Below, piece after piece: positions 1-10,030 of a stretch of DNA of 64,000 bases. The DNA is from Catenovulum sp. 2E275. Its GTDB lineage: Bacteria > Pseudomonadota > Gammaproteobacteria > Enterobacterales > Alteromonadaceae. The stretch is from positions 1 to 64,000 of the forward strand of contig NZ_JAOPFU010000003.1 in NCBI RefSeq assembly GCF_025515275.1, read 5' to 3'. Below the pieces are notes generated by a model. That model had not been told where the DNA came from, searched no databases, and saw nothing but the letters and a program-made list of their open reading frames with translations. Both the position numbers and the translations under genes were made by a program. Position 1 is the first letter of the stretch. Each line of letters starts with the position of its first letter.

Positions 1-230
1 CTTTCAATACAAAACAGATTGGTGAAGGAATGTAGGCACCTTTCAAACCAATATGATGCAGTAGTGGAAGCGCTGTGAAGCTCCCGAAGGGCCGGCCAAA
101 AATGCCTGATACTGCGCCAAATTGTTTTGATGTACGACCGCATGGATGCGGGAGGTAGGATAACGCAGGAGCAGTTATCGAGAGCGACTATACCTACAAC
201 AATTTGTCTTGTCTCATGCATTTTTTTCTC
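1..230 (-). repeat. Nested-hairpin intergenic repeat, copy A (cut by window edge)
   Basis: Non-coding, strongly structured DNA. A long imperfect hairpin pairs 98-126 with 198-225 (AAAAATGC with GCATTTTT, CAAATTGTT with AACAATTTG). A second hairpin pairs ATTGGT at 18-23 with ACCAAT at 47-52 and carries the loop GGAATGTAGGCACCTTTC at 27-44. Read on the minus strand, the order (long hairpin, linker CCTTCGGGAGCTTCACAG, short hairpin) matches the element at 38953-39245, whose loop is identical at 17 of 18 bases on a different but still paired stem. The outer end lies beyond the window. It is probably a dispersed non-autonomous repeat; its function is unknown. Confidence 0.7.
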
Positions 231-520
231 CGGCTGAAATCAAGTATCTTGAGGTCGCACGGGTATATATCTTCTAAAAGTTTTAAATAAATTTAAAGTG
301 TTACCCTTTTAAATTTGTTTTTTGCCACTATAGTCAGACTTATCGCTGAAAAAGCCAGCAATTAAACCTTAATCTGGCTTTTAAGAATAAAATTTCTTGC
401 TACATTGGCTTTTTGTCGATATACCTAAATAAAGAAGCGGCGTTTAGTTTTAAAATTTATGTTTGATATAAGTATTTAAACGCCAGAATGTAACCGAATA
501 ATAAGACTTACTGATATCAC
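231..520. other. topA upstream spacer
   Basis: No convincing coding sequence. It holds the candidate terminator at 349-383. The remainder is AT-rich and presumably contains the topA promoter, which I cannot place confidently. Confidence 0.4.
349..383. terminator. Candidate bidirectional terminator
   Basis: AAAAAGCCAG at 349-358 pairs with CTGGCTTTT at 374-382 around an AT-rich loop, with A- and T-rich flanks. It would insulate topA from whatever lies before the window. Confidence 0.5.
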
Positions 521-3151
521 ATGGGAAAATCACTTGTCATAGTCGAATCACCGGCTAAAGCTAAGACGATTAATAAATATCTTGGCAATAACTACATTGT
601 TAAGTCGAGCGTTGGTCATGTGCGTGACCTGCCAACTTCTTCAAAAGGTAAAGTTAATCTAACCGCAGATACTAAAAAAATGACGGCAGAGCAAAAAGCC
701 GAATTTAAAAAGAAAAAAGAAAAAGCTGCGTTAGTTGCCCGAATGGGGGTTGATCCAGAAAATCACTGGCAGGCCGAATACGACATTTTACCCGGTAAAG
801 AAAAAGTCGTAGCCGAGTTACAAAAGTTAGCTAAAAATGCAGACACTGTTTATCTCGCAACCGATTTGGATAGAGAAGGGGAAGCGATTGCTTGGCACTT
901 GCGTGAGATTATTGGTGGTGAAGACGACAAGTACAAACGCGTTGTATTTAACGAAATTACTAAAAAAGCGATTCAGGATGCCTTTTCTAAACCGGATGAA
1001 CTTAATATTGATCGAGTGAATGCACAGCAAGCGAGACGCTTTTTAGACCGGGTTGTTGGTTTTATGGTGTCACCCTTGTTGTGGAAAAAAGTCGCCAGAG
1101 GACTCTCAGCCGGTCGAGTACAGTCTGTTGCCGTGCGTTTAGTGGTCGAGCGTGAGCAAGATATTAAAGCATTTGTTCCAGAAGAATTCTGGGAAATAAA
1201 AGCTGATACGCGGACTCAAGATAACCAGCAGTTATTATTGGATGTAGCGAAACAAGCCGGTAAAAACTTTAAACCTCAAAACAAAGCTCAAACCGATGCT
1301 GCTTTAGCTAAATTAAAGTCAGCCGCCTATAAAGTGAGTGATTGTGAAACCAGACCAACGTCAAGTAAACCTGGTGCACCTTTTATTACTTCAACTTTAC
1401 AGCAAGCAGCCAGTACCCGTTTAGGTTATGGTGTTAAAAAAACCATGATGTTAGCGCAGCGCTTATATGAAGCAGGTTACATCACCTATATGCGTACTGA
1501 CTCAACCAATTTAAGTGCAGAAGCAGTTACTAGCTGTCGGGATTATATTAATCAAAAATTTGGCGGTAATTATCTGCCTGATAATCCAATTACGTATGGC
1601 AGTAAAGAGAACGCACAAGAAGCGCACGAAGCGATTCGTCCATCATCAGTTGAGGTATTAGCTGAAAGTTTAGATGGTGTAGATGCGGATGCGAAAAAAC
1701 TATACGAGCTTATCTGGCGTCAATTTGTTGCTTGTCAGATGACTCCAGCTAAATATAAAGCCAGCACTATTACAGTTGCAGCCGATGAGTTTGAATTAAA
1801 AGCTAAAGGCCGAGTTTTAGTATTTGATGGTTGGACTAGAGTACAACCGCCGGCAAGTAAAAAAGGTGCCGAAGATCAACTATTGCCAGAGGTAAAAGTA
1901 GGTGATGTTATTAATTTAACTGAACTTAATCCAACTCAGCATTTTACTAAGCCGCCAGCGCGTTTTAGTGAAGCTGCTCTGGTAAAAGAACTTGAAAAAC
2001 GCGGTATTGGCCGTCCGTCTACTTATGCGGCTATTATCAGCACAATTCAAGACAGAGGTTATGTCCGCTTAGAAAACAAACGTTTTTATGCTGAAAAAAT
2101 GGGTGAGATCGTCACCGACCGATTAGTTGAAAACTTTGATGATTTAATGAGCTTTAATTTCACTGCTAATATGGAAAAATATTTAGATGAAATTGCCCAC
2201 GGTTCATTAGACTGGATAAAAGTATTAGACCAATTTTACAACGGCTTTAGTCAACAGTTAGAACAGGCAGAAAGAGAAGTCGATGAAGGTGGTATGAAAC
2301 CAAATCAGCCTATTCCGGTTGATATCGATTGTCCAGAGTGCGGCCGTAAAATGACTATTCGCACCGCAACAACAGGGGTGTTTTTAGGTTGTTCAGGTTA
2401 TGCGCTGCCTCCTAAAGAGCGTTGTACTAAAACCATTAATTTAACCTCGGGCGAAGAAGCGGTTGATACAAATGATGAAGAAGCCGAAACGAACGCATTA
2501 AGAGCGAAACGCCGTTGTCCTAAATGTAGTACCGCAATGGATAGTTATTTAATTGACTCTGAGCGTAAGCTACACGTTTGTGGTAACAATCCAACCTGTG
2601 ATGGTTTTGAGATTGAGCAAGGCCAATTTAAAATAAAAGGTTATGATGGTCCGGTTATCGAATGTGATAAATGCGGCTCTGAAATGCAGCTTAAAAACGG
2701 CCGTTTTGGTAAATATTTTGGCTGTACCAGTGATGACTGTAGTAACACCCGTAAGTTATTAAAAAATGGTCAGCCTGCGCCACCAAAAGAAGATCCGGTT
2801 CATTTACCCGAATTACCGTGCGAAAAGTCAGATGCATATTTTGTTTTACGTGATGGTGCTTCGGGGATCTTTTTAGCTGCTCATAACTTTCCTAAATCAA
2901 GAGAAACCAGAGCTCCTAAAGTAGAAGAGTTAAAGCGCTTTAAAGACAGGCTCTCTGATAAGTTTAAGTATTTAGCGGATGCCCCGGTAAAAGATCCTTT
3001 AGGGAATCCTGCTATTGTTAAATTTAGCCGTAAAAATAAAGAGCAGTATGTGGCCTCAGAAATGGATGGTAAAGCATCTGGTTGGTTAGCTCATTATGAA
3101 AATGGCAAATGGGTTGCCGATGACTCTAAGTTAAAGAAACCTAAAAAATAA
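521..3151 (+). CDS. topA: DNA topoisomerase I (type IA, omega protein)
   Basis: 876 aa, close to the E. coli length of about 865. It relaxes negative supercoils behind RNA polymerase and replication forks. The N-terminal TOPRIM domain shows VES with Glu9 and the acidic DLDRE motif near residues 115-119. The catalytic tyrosine is Tyr323 in ITYMRTDS. The C-terminal third carries three Zn-ribbon-like cysteine clusters ([24 protein letters not shown]) followed by a basic tail, as in enterobacterial TopA. The ATG at 521 gives the canonical [10 protein letters not shown] start. In E. coli topA is followed by cysB; here three minus-strand genes lie between them. A terminator follows at 3211-3244. 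Identification is secure. Confidence 0.98.
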   Translation: MGKSLVIVESPAKAKTINKYLGNNYIVKSSVGHVRDLPTSSKGKVNLTADTKKMTAEQKAEFKKKKEKAALVARMGVDPENHWQAEYDILPGKEKVVAELQKLAKNADTVYLATDLDREGEAIAWHLREIIGGEDDKYKRVVFNEITKKAIQDAFSKPDELNIDRVNAQQARRFLDRVVGFMVSPLLWKKVARGLSAGRVQSVAVRLVVEREQDIKAFVPEEFWEIKADTRTQDNQQLLLDVAKQAGKNFKPQNKAQTDAALAKLKSAAYKVSDCETRPTSSKPGAPFITSTLQQAASTRLGYGVKKTMMLAQRLYEAGYITYMRTDSTNLSAEAVTSCRDYINQKFGGNYLPDNPITYGSKENAQEAHEAIRPSSVEVLAESLDGVDADAKKLYELIWRQFVACQMTPAKYKASTITVAADEFELKAKGRVLVFDGWTRVQPPASKKGAEDQLLPEVKVGDVINLTELNPTQHFTKPPARFSEAALVKELEKRGIGRPSTYAAIISTIQDRGYVRLENKRFYAEKMGEIVTDRLVENFDDLMSFNFTANMEKYLDEIAHGSLDWIKVLDQFYNGFSQQLEQAEREVDEGGMKPNQPIPVDIDCPECGRKMTIRTATTGVFLGCSGYALPPKERCTKTINLTSGEEAVDTNDEEAETNALRAKRRCPKCSTAMDSYLIDSERKLHVCGNNPTCDGFEIEQGQFKIKGYDGPVIECDKCGSEMQLKNGRFGKYFGCTSDDCSNTRKLLKNGQPAPPKEDPVHLPELPCEKSDAYFVLRDGASGIFLAAHNFPKSRETRAPKVEELKRFKDRLSDKFKYLADAPVKDPLGNPAIVKFSRKNKEQYVASEMDGKASGWLAHYENGKWVADDSKLKKPKK

Positions 3152-3210
3152 TAACTCATTAATTGTTTTGCCTTGATTACTATTTCAGTTTCAGGGCAGG
3201 GTTAATCCAA

Positions 3211-3244
3211 TAAAAAAGCCAATCATCTGATTGGCTTTTTTATT
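3211..3244. terminator. Bidirectional terminator between topA and the 3302 gene
   Basis: AAAAAAGCCAATCA pairs with TGATTGGCTTTTTT, with A and T runs on the two sides. It can serve both convergent genes. Confidence 0.85.
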
Positions 3245-3301
3245 GTTTATCTTTAGCATTTATGCCCGTTAGGGGTTAGCAAAAAACGATTGGAAAGTGT
3301 G

Positions 3302-4072
3302 TTACCACTTTTTCTTAGGCTGGAATAACACATCTAAATCATCTTCTTCTTCAGCTGCTTTTTTACGGCGATCCTGTGCATTTGAGTTTTTCAACTCTTC
3401 TGTAATTTCTGTTAATAAAGTAGTCAACTCTGCTTTCCTTTGGTTCGCATATTCACTTCTACTTGCTTGAGAATCTATTGTCGAAACAGCTTTTTCATAA
3501 TATTGTCGAGCTGAGCCTAGCATTTGGCTTCTTCTTGCCATATGACCACGTTTCATTAAGCTTTCAACATTAATTTTTAATTGTAGAGCATCTAATTTCT
3601 TGTCTTCTACCATAAAAATTTGAGTATCGACTTTTCCTTTGGTGTGTTCCGAACGCAGTGCGGTTCTTAATTTTTTTATCCCCTGAATTAAAGCTATAGT
3701 TGCTCTCTCATCATCCGGTAAGACAAACTGCTCTTCTGAATTAGTATTGATATCCTGAGGTGATATGTTTTGTACTCGTTGTTGGGTATCTTTGAGTCTT
3801 TGTCTGAGCTCTGTTGAATCAGGAGTCAATTCTGACATCGCTTTAATTGCATCTAATAAACGTTGATGTAAAATCAAAACTAGCTGAGTGCTAACAGGGA
3901 AGTTACTGATATTCATTAATAAGTTCTCAGTTTCTTCTACAATATTTTTATGCTTAGCTAACTCATTCCTTTTATCTGTTTCTATTTTTTCTTTGTGTTG
4001 TTGAACCGCGTTAATTAATATAGCTAATACAATCAGCGCAATGACAAGTGCAATTACAATGGTAAAAATCAT
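3302..4072 (-). CDS. Conserved hypothetical membrane-anchored coiled-coil protein
   Basis: 256 aa; function not recognised. Residues about 3-23 form one hydrophobic segment, giving a short periplasmic or membrane anchor. A charged, heptad-rich cytoplasmic region follows (about 25-115 and 130-225), with basic and acidic stretches and a tail ending in PKKKW. The start is the ATG at 4072, preceded by AGGA six bases upstream; a GTG one codon earlier is less well placed. It lies convergent with topA and behind the kinase gene at 4219 on the same strand, with a 146-bp gap, so it may be transcribed separately. It resembles conserved unnamed proteins of Alteromonadales; that is impression, not proof. 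Confidence 0.75.
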   Translation of the reverse strand: MIFTIVIALVIALIVLAILINAVQQHKEKIETDKRNELAKHKNIVEETENLLMNISNFPVSTQLVLILHQRLLDAIKAMSELTPDSTELRQRLKDTQQRVQNISPQDINTNSEEQFVLPDDERATIALIQGIKKLRTALRSEHTKGKVDTQIFMVEDKKLDALQLKINVESLMKRGHMARRSQMLGSARQYYEKAVSTIDSQASRSEYANQRKAELTTLLTEITEELKNSNAQDRRKKAAEEEDDLDVLFQPKKKW

Positions 4073-4218
4073 CACATATCCTAATTAAAAACTAACAATC
4101 ATTCGTTTTAGAACATCATAACAAGTATAGACTGTTACTTTATTTTAATAATTATTTCGTTTGATAGTACAAGAATATCTAAAAATAGTCGAACAAGAAT
4201 GCTTAAGTTTTATAAATT

Positions 4219-4923
4219 TTAAGGAAGTGTCAATATAAATTGACTGCCCCCCAAACGACCTCCATTTTTAAGTTCCACTTGTCCGGTCAGGTTGTTATTT
4301 TGATGTGATCGTGCAATGAGTTTTGCAAAAAATAACCCTAGACCAGTATGACCGGAAGTTAAATTTATTTCATGCATATTTAACTCTGTTTGCTTAAGCA
4401 TATTTTCAGTATAGCCACTACCATCATCCTCAACGGTTACAACTAATTGATTTTTGTTTAGTGCAGCTTGGATAAAAATTTTATTATTTGTATAACGCAT
4501 CGCATTGATGAAAACATCATTTAACAAGTTTGAAATTAAATCCAAATCAAGATACCAGGTTAAATCTGGTTCAATATCTATTTCCACTTGGATCTTTCGA
4601 CTATCTAAATACAGTTGATTCTGGGTGATGATTTCTTCTGCTATATCTAAAATATGATATTCATCAATGTTGATAGGTAATTGGTCTTTTTCTGCTCTAT
4701 ACAATGACAGGAGCTGTAATAGATTAGTATTTAAACGAGATGCCTCATAGTGTAGTTTAGCAAGTTCTGAGTCTGCATTTAAGGCTTTTGCCTGCTCACT
4801 TAAATTATCAATTGACTGTATTAATAAACATAATGAATTTTTCATATCATGCACGGAGGAAGCCAGTACACTAGCAAAATCAATTTGAGTTGTTTTGTCC
4901 ACTATTGTGCTCTCTATTTTCAT
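4219..4923 (-). CDS. Sensor-less histidine kinase
   Basis: 234 aa. The probable phospho-acceptor is His25 in a VHDMKNSL motif, followed by a helical dimerisation region (about 20-85). A GHKL ATPase domain follows: N-box around LLNDVFINAMRYTNN, G1 DDGSGY, and G2 GLGLFFAKLIARSH. There are no transmembrane segments and no PAS, GAF or HAMP region, so input must come from a partner protein. Its start lies 44 bp inside the 3' end of the upstream response-regulator gene, implying translational coupling. The ATG at 4923 has no strong ribosome-binding site. It is best read as the cognate kinase, or kinase/phosphatase, of that regulator. Confidence 0.88.
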   Translation of the reverse strand: MKIESTIVDKTTQIDFASVLASSVHDMKNSLCLLIQSIDNLSEQAKALNADSELAKLHYEASRLNTNLLQLLSLYRAEKDQLPINIDEYHILDIAEEIITQNQLYLDSRKIQVEIDIEPDLTWYLDLDLISNLLNDVFINAMRYTNNKIFIQAALNKNQLVVTVEDDGSGYTENMLKQTELNMHEINLTSGHTGLGLFFAKLIARSHQNNNLTGQVELKNGGRLGGSQFILTLP

Positions 4924-6511
4924 TTATAATTAATAATTCTCGGATTAATTTGAGGTTTGCTCTGTATAGAGTAAACCTTTGATCGGCAGGGTCGATATTT
5001 TTTAATGTTCTAACACAATTTTCTATGAGTTGCATAGCATTAGGTATTTGTTTTCCCTGCATTTCAAGTTTGATTAATGTTGTCATTAATATTAGTGCAA
5101 TATTCATATTTTTCGGTGAAAAATGAGACGCTGAAATTAAAAGTTTTAAGGCTTTTAAATAATCTTTTTTATCAATATATTCTAAGCTATTTCGATATAA
5201 GTGGTTAGCATGTATCGGATCCGTTTGTCGGGATATAAGCTGATGCTTTGTACAAAACTCTGCTAATGTTGGTGCATTTATTAAAATAATCGGGAAATAA
5301 GTCGCAATAAAATTTAGCTGCTCTTTTAAATAAGACCTACATTCCGACAAACTTAACAACCGTGCTGAAATACTAGATAAACGATTTATTAGTTCATCTT
5401 CCTGAGATTGTATATGAAGGTAAATACAATAACTTATTTCTAAAGCAAGTGAATATTGAATATCATGTTTAAAGCTTTGCTTGTACTGTTTATAATAATA
5501 TAAAAACTCATTTTTTAATTTATGTTGTTGTGAGCTGTTTATTTCTGTAAAGGAGATTGCGATAACATTTAATAATTTAAGAATATCATCTTCAGTTGAA
5601 TTAAGCGTATTTTTACTCAGTTGTAAAACTTTTTTATAATGCTGCACTGAGATTGAATAATGGCCAGTATTAAAACTAATTTCGGCATATTGTCTTTCCC
5701 TGCTGAGAGATTTGCTACTAACTTTAACTGCTTTTTCAAGAATTTGATGGGCTTGCTCGGTTTCACCTATTGCTAATAAACATTCCGCTTGTAAATCAAA
5801 AGCATTAACTACATATTGATTTGTTTCTGTAATTTTTTCAAAATAACGTATCGCTTGCTGATATAAACCTAACCCCATTTGAGCTTTGGCAAACCCAATT
5901 AGAGACCATAATAAAGGGCGTTGTTTATTTACTGAATGATAAAGCTGGGCAGCTGATTTGAATTGGCCTAATCGTAGTAGACAATCCCCTTTAATTTGCA
6001 GACAACTTGCTAAATAGCTTCGGTTAGTTTGCATTAAATGGTTAGATTCCGCGATAGCCTGAGCAAAATCTTGTTTATTTAGCTGATTCAATACCGGCAT
6101 TAAAAATTGCTTTTTTTCATATATTTTATCGAGCCGGGTCTTGAGTGATTGCTTAGTAAAAGGTTTGGTTAAATAATTATCTGGTTTAAACTCAATTGCA
6201 CCAGTAACCATTTCAATTGAATTTTCTGCTGTCACCATAATAAAAATGGTATCTTTACGTAAAGTCTCACGAAAATTTAATTCTTCTAATAATTGTTGAC
6301 CATCGAGGCTGGCTTCGCCTAAATTATAATCACATAAAATAATTTGATGATGTTTTTGTTGATATAGCTCTATTGCTTTTTCTGCATTAACAGCAGTATC
6401 TATTTGATTAGCCCCTAAGCTAATTAGCATATTTGTGAGCGAAGTTCTAAATTCGGCAAAATCATCCACAATTAAAAATGTGATGTCCTGATAGCGATTG
6501 ATATTGCTCAT
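4880..6511 (-). CDS. Response regulator with N-terminal REC and TPR-like helical output
   Basis: 543 aa. The receiver domain occupies about residues 8-130: acidic pocket Asp16/Asp17, phospho-acceptor Asp61 (LCDYNLGE), Thr in MVTAEN and Lys116 in LTKPFT. The remaining ~400 residues are helical repeats of TPR type (for example ALWSLIGFAKAQMGLGLYQ-like and AFDLQAECLLAIGETEQAHQ-like units). There is no DNA-binding, GGDEF, EAL or HD-GYP domain, so output is probably protein-protein interaction. This resembles the REC-TPR layout of Vibrio VieB, though I do not claim orthology. Divergent from cysB; overlaps the downstream kinase gene by 44 bp. The pathway is unknown. Confidence 0.88.
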   Translation of the reverse strand: MSNINRYQDITFLIVDDFAEFRTSLTNMLISLGANQIDTAVNAEKAIELYQQKHHQIILCDYNLGEASLDGQQLLEELNFRETLRKDTIFIMVTAENSIEMVTGAIEFKPDNYLTKPFTKQSLKTRLDKIYEKKQFLMPVLNQLNKQDFAQAIAESNHLMQTNRSYLASCLQIKGDCLLRLGQFKSAAQLYHSVNKQRPLLWSLIGFAKAQMGLGLYQQAIRYFEKITETNQYVVNAFDLQAECLLAIGETEQAHQILEKAVKVSSKSLSRERQYAEISFNTGHYSISVQHYKKVLQLSKNTLNSTEDDILKLLNVIAISFTEINSSQQHKLKNEFLYYYKQYKQSFKHDIQYSLALEISYCIYLHIQSQEDELINRLSSISARLLSLSECRSYLKEQLNFIATYFPIILINAPTLAEFCTKHQLISRQTDPIHANHLYRNSLEYIDKKDYLKALKLLISASHFSPKNMNIALILMTTLIKLEMQGKQIPNAMQLIENCVRTLKNIDPADQRFTLYRANLKLIRELLIINENREHNSGQNNSN

Positions 6512-6666
6512 AAAATAAACGTAAAGTGTTAAACAACAATTAGTTAATATTGGTTCAATTTTTAAAAAAGATGAATTAAATTATTAAATAATCATCGAAT
6601 TTTGTATTTTATCGGTATAAACTAAATTAAAAGTTATAAAAAACACCCACAAGTATTCAAATTTAG

Positions 6667-7665
<999 letters not shown>

Positions 7666-7675
<10 letters not shown>

Positions 7676-8247
7676 AGCCGCTGTTTTAACTCGTGTAAAA
7701 TAGTGGCTGTTGCCCCCCAGATTAATTTATCCTGAAAATAAAACCCATAAACTCGACGAACTGTGTCTGCTCTGTGGTAATCAATTGTTTGCATATTGAT
7801 TTGATATAAAAAATTATCCAATGGTAAACGAATTAGTTCGGCAACCTCATTTTTATTCAGTTTTAGTTTAAAGTTTTCAACTTGTTCATGCCGGCTTAAT
7901 GCAACAAATGGGGTGACTTCAAAACCAGTTAGCGTATTAATGGATGATAATGTACTAATATGCTGCCAAAAAGTGGGGGAGATACCAATTTCTTCATCGG
8001 TTTCTCTGAGTGCGCAAGCATATAAACTACTATCATTGGCTTCTAATTTACCGCCAGGAAAGCTGACTTGTCCCGGATGATGTTTTAAATATTCAGGTCG
8101 TTTGGTTAGCCATATTTCTAAGGTTTTATTTTGTGTTTCAACAATTGGAACTAATACAGCGGCATGGGTATGACCAGCCAGATATTTGGCTGGTTTAATT
8201 TGTTTTGGGTTTAATTTTAGTTGGGTAATTAGCTGAGCTAAATCCAT
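7666..8247 (-). CDS. nudL: NUDIX hydrolase, CoA pyrophosphatase family
   Basis: 193 aa. Before the Nudix box lies the UPF0035/NudL signature region (KHHPGQVSFPGGK); the box itself runs GGK...ALRETDEEIG. E. coli NudL also has a non-standard first half of the box. Family members hydrolyse CoA and its derivatives to 3',5'-ADP and phosphopantetheine. The start codon overlaps the pabB stop by one base (TAATG), so the two genes form an operon; pabB-nudL is also a conserved pair in enterobacteria. Whether CoA is the true substrate cannot be seen from sequence. Confidence 0.9.
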
Positions 8248-9674
8248 TATAGGCTACTTAATACCGGCAATATTTTATTCACTTTATCAAATGTTTCTTT
8301 GTATTCACTTTTCATTTTTGAATCGTAAACCAACCCCCCGCCAGCCCAACAATGAATCGACTCATTATCTGCCACTAAGGTTCTAATTGCGATATTGGTA
8401 TCCATGTTGCCTCGCCAGTCTATATAACCAATAGAACCACAATAAATTGAGCGGCGATGTGGCTCAAGCTCTTCAATTATTTCCATCGCTCTGACCTTTG
8501 GCGCTCCGGTAATACTGCCGCCCGGGAAACAGGCTTCGAGTAAATCAAATGGCGATTTATCTGCTTGTAATTGGCCGGTCACTGTGCTCACTAAATGATG
8601 AACCGCTGGAAAGCTTTCGATTTCAAATAATCTTGGCACTCTGACACTACCCGGCTGGCAAACTCGGCTAATATCATTACGTAATAAATCCACTATCATC
8701 AAATTTTCAGCACGATCTTTTTCCGATGATTTTAAGCTGGCTTTAAAAGCATTATCTTGCTTTAACGACTGGCCCCGCGAAATAGTGCCTTTTATTGGTT
8801 TAGTCTGAACCTGATGCTCGTTAAGTTGTAAAAAACGTTCAGGTGAAATGCTGATAATGCTGTGATCTTGATATTTTATATAGGCAGAAAAAGGGGCTTG
8901 ATTACTGTCTCTGAGTGCTAAATAAGCTTGCCAGCAGTCGCCGGTGTAATCTGCACTGAATCTTTGAGCAAGGTTAATCTGATAACAGTCGCCATCGACT
9001 AAATATTGCTTTACTTTGTCAAATTTAGCGGTGTAACTTTGCTCTGACATATTAGCCTGCCAGTCACTAAGCAGTTTAAATGCTTCGGTTGGTTGTTTAT
9101 TCTGTTTATGATATTGATTTAATAAATGTTCAACTCTAAATAAATCAGGCTGATAATCTACTGCAAACCATTTACCGGTTTGATTATCTTTAATAATCGC
9201 CCAATCATATACGCCCAAATGCATTTGAGGTAAATCAATATCATTTTGTGCCAATTCAGGCAAAGTTTCTATGCTGCGGGCTAAATCGTAACTAAACCAA
9301 CCGGCACAGCCACCTACAAAAGGCAAATCGGTTTCTGGTAACTGAGCAGGCATAAGCTCTTGCTGGAGCTGCTTGGCCACTGTAAATGGATTTGCTTCGT
9401 TTTGGTTTTGGGATTGACCGTTTAATAATTTAACACTGGTTTTGCCAAATGAATGGGTCACAGTTGCAATTGGTGCCGATAAAATAATGTCGTAGCGGCT
9501 GTTTTCATGGTTAGCATTGGCTGAATCCAGCAAGATAGAGCCTTGCTGATTAGCTAAATAAGAAAATAAACTGGTGGCGCTAACCGAAGCTGCTAAATCG
9601 ATTTGATAGATAGATTGATTATTCATGAAACGAGCTGTACTGAAATATGAATTGTCAGCGGCTAAGCCTATCAT
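8247..9674 (-). CDS. pabB: Aminodeoxychorismate synthase component I
   Basis: 475 aa chorismate-binding enzyme. With a glutamine amidotransferase (PabA) it makes 4-amino-4-deoxychorismate for p-aminobenzoate and folate. The PabB-specific PIKGT motif (KPIKGTISRG) carries the nucleophilic lysine. SPERFL, DLLRNDISRVCQPGSV and PGGSITGAPKVRAMEIIEELE are the standard anthranilate-synthase-family motifs. The N-terminal start is uncertain: ATG 9674 lacks a clear ribosome-binding site, and a second ATG at 9626 (MNNQSIYQ) is also possible. It is co-transcribed with nudL and divergent from fumA across a hairpin-rich spacer. Confidence 0.95.
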   Translation of the reverse strand: MIGLAADNSYFSTARFMNNQSIYQIDLAASVSATSLFSYLANQQGSILLDSANANHENSRYDIILSAPIATVTHSFGKTSVKLLNGQSQNQNEANPFTVAKQLQQELMPAQLPETDLPFVGGCAGWFSYDLARSIETLPELAQNDIDLPQMHLGVYDWAIIKDNQTGKWFAVDYQPDLFRVEHLLNQYHKQNKQPTEAFKLLSDWQANMSEQSYTAKFDKVKQYLVDGDCYQINLAQRFSADYTGDCWQAYLALRDSNQAPFSAYIKYQDHSIISISPERFLQLNEHQVQTKPIKGTISRGQSLKQDNAFKASLKSSEKDRAENLMIVDLLRNDISRVCQPGSVRVPRLFEIESFPAVHHLVSTVTGQLQADKSPFDLLEACFPGGSITGAPKVRAMEIIEELEPHRRSIYCGSIGYIDWRGNMDTNIAIRTLVADNESIHCWAGGGLVYDSKMKSEYKETFDKVNKILPVLSSL

Positions 9675-10030
9675 ATTTGTGAAATAAAATAGCGGTGTAT
9701 TTTAATCTTATATTAGATATTTCATATAACTATTTGCGTTGTAAAATTTTATTTGTATAAATAACCTGAACAGCACATAAGAAAATTTGCCCAACGGGCT
9801 ATTTTTGCGTCTTTCATCGTTATTTTTCTGACTAATAGCTCGCTATTAGGTACAGAAAAATGCCTTGATAAACGCAAAACTATCCTCGTTGGAACGTAAA
9901 ATAGGGTGGAAGCGTTATTGTTTAGCTAATTGGATAATTTTACTTCAACCATTTCTTACACGCAGTTCAGGTTAAATAACCTCACTATTTTCTTATTTTA
10001 GAATTATCACCACGCCACTGGGGATTTTGA
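9675..10030. other. pabB-fumA divergent spacer
   Basis: No gene is visible. About 220 bp are occupied by the inverted-repeat element described separately. The flanks (9675-9757 and 9981-10030) are AT-rich and must contain the two divergent promoters, which I cannot assign with confidence. Confidence 0.5.
9761..9980. repeat. Large imperfect hairpin with short terminal inverted repeats
   Basis: The outer ends TAACCTGAAC (9762-9771) and GTTCAGGTTA (9965-9974) are inverted repeats. Inside, 9791-9810 (CCAACG...TTTTTGCGT) pairs with 9872-9892 (ACGCAAAA...CGTTGG). The stem continues through ATTTTTCTG and CAGAAAAAT to an apical palindrome AATAGCTCGCTATT. The result is a cruciform of about 100 bp between divergent promoters. 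The layout resembles a miniature inverted-repeat element; there is no coding capacity. Confidence 0.7.
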
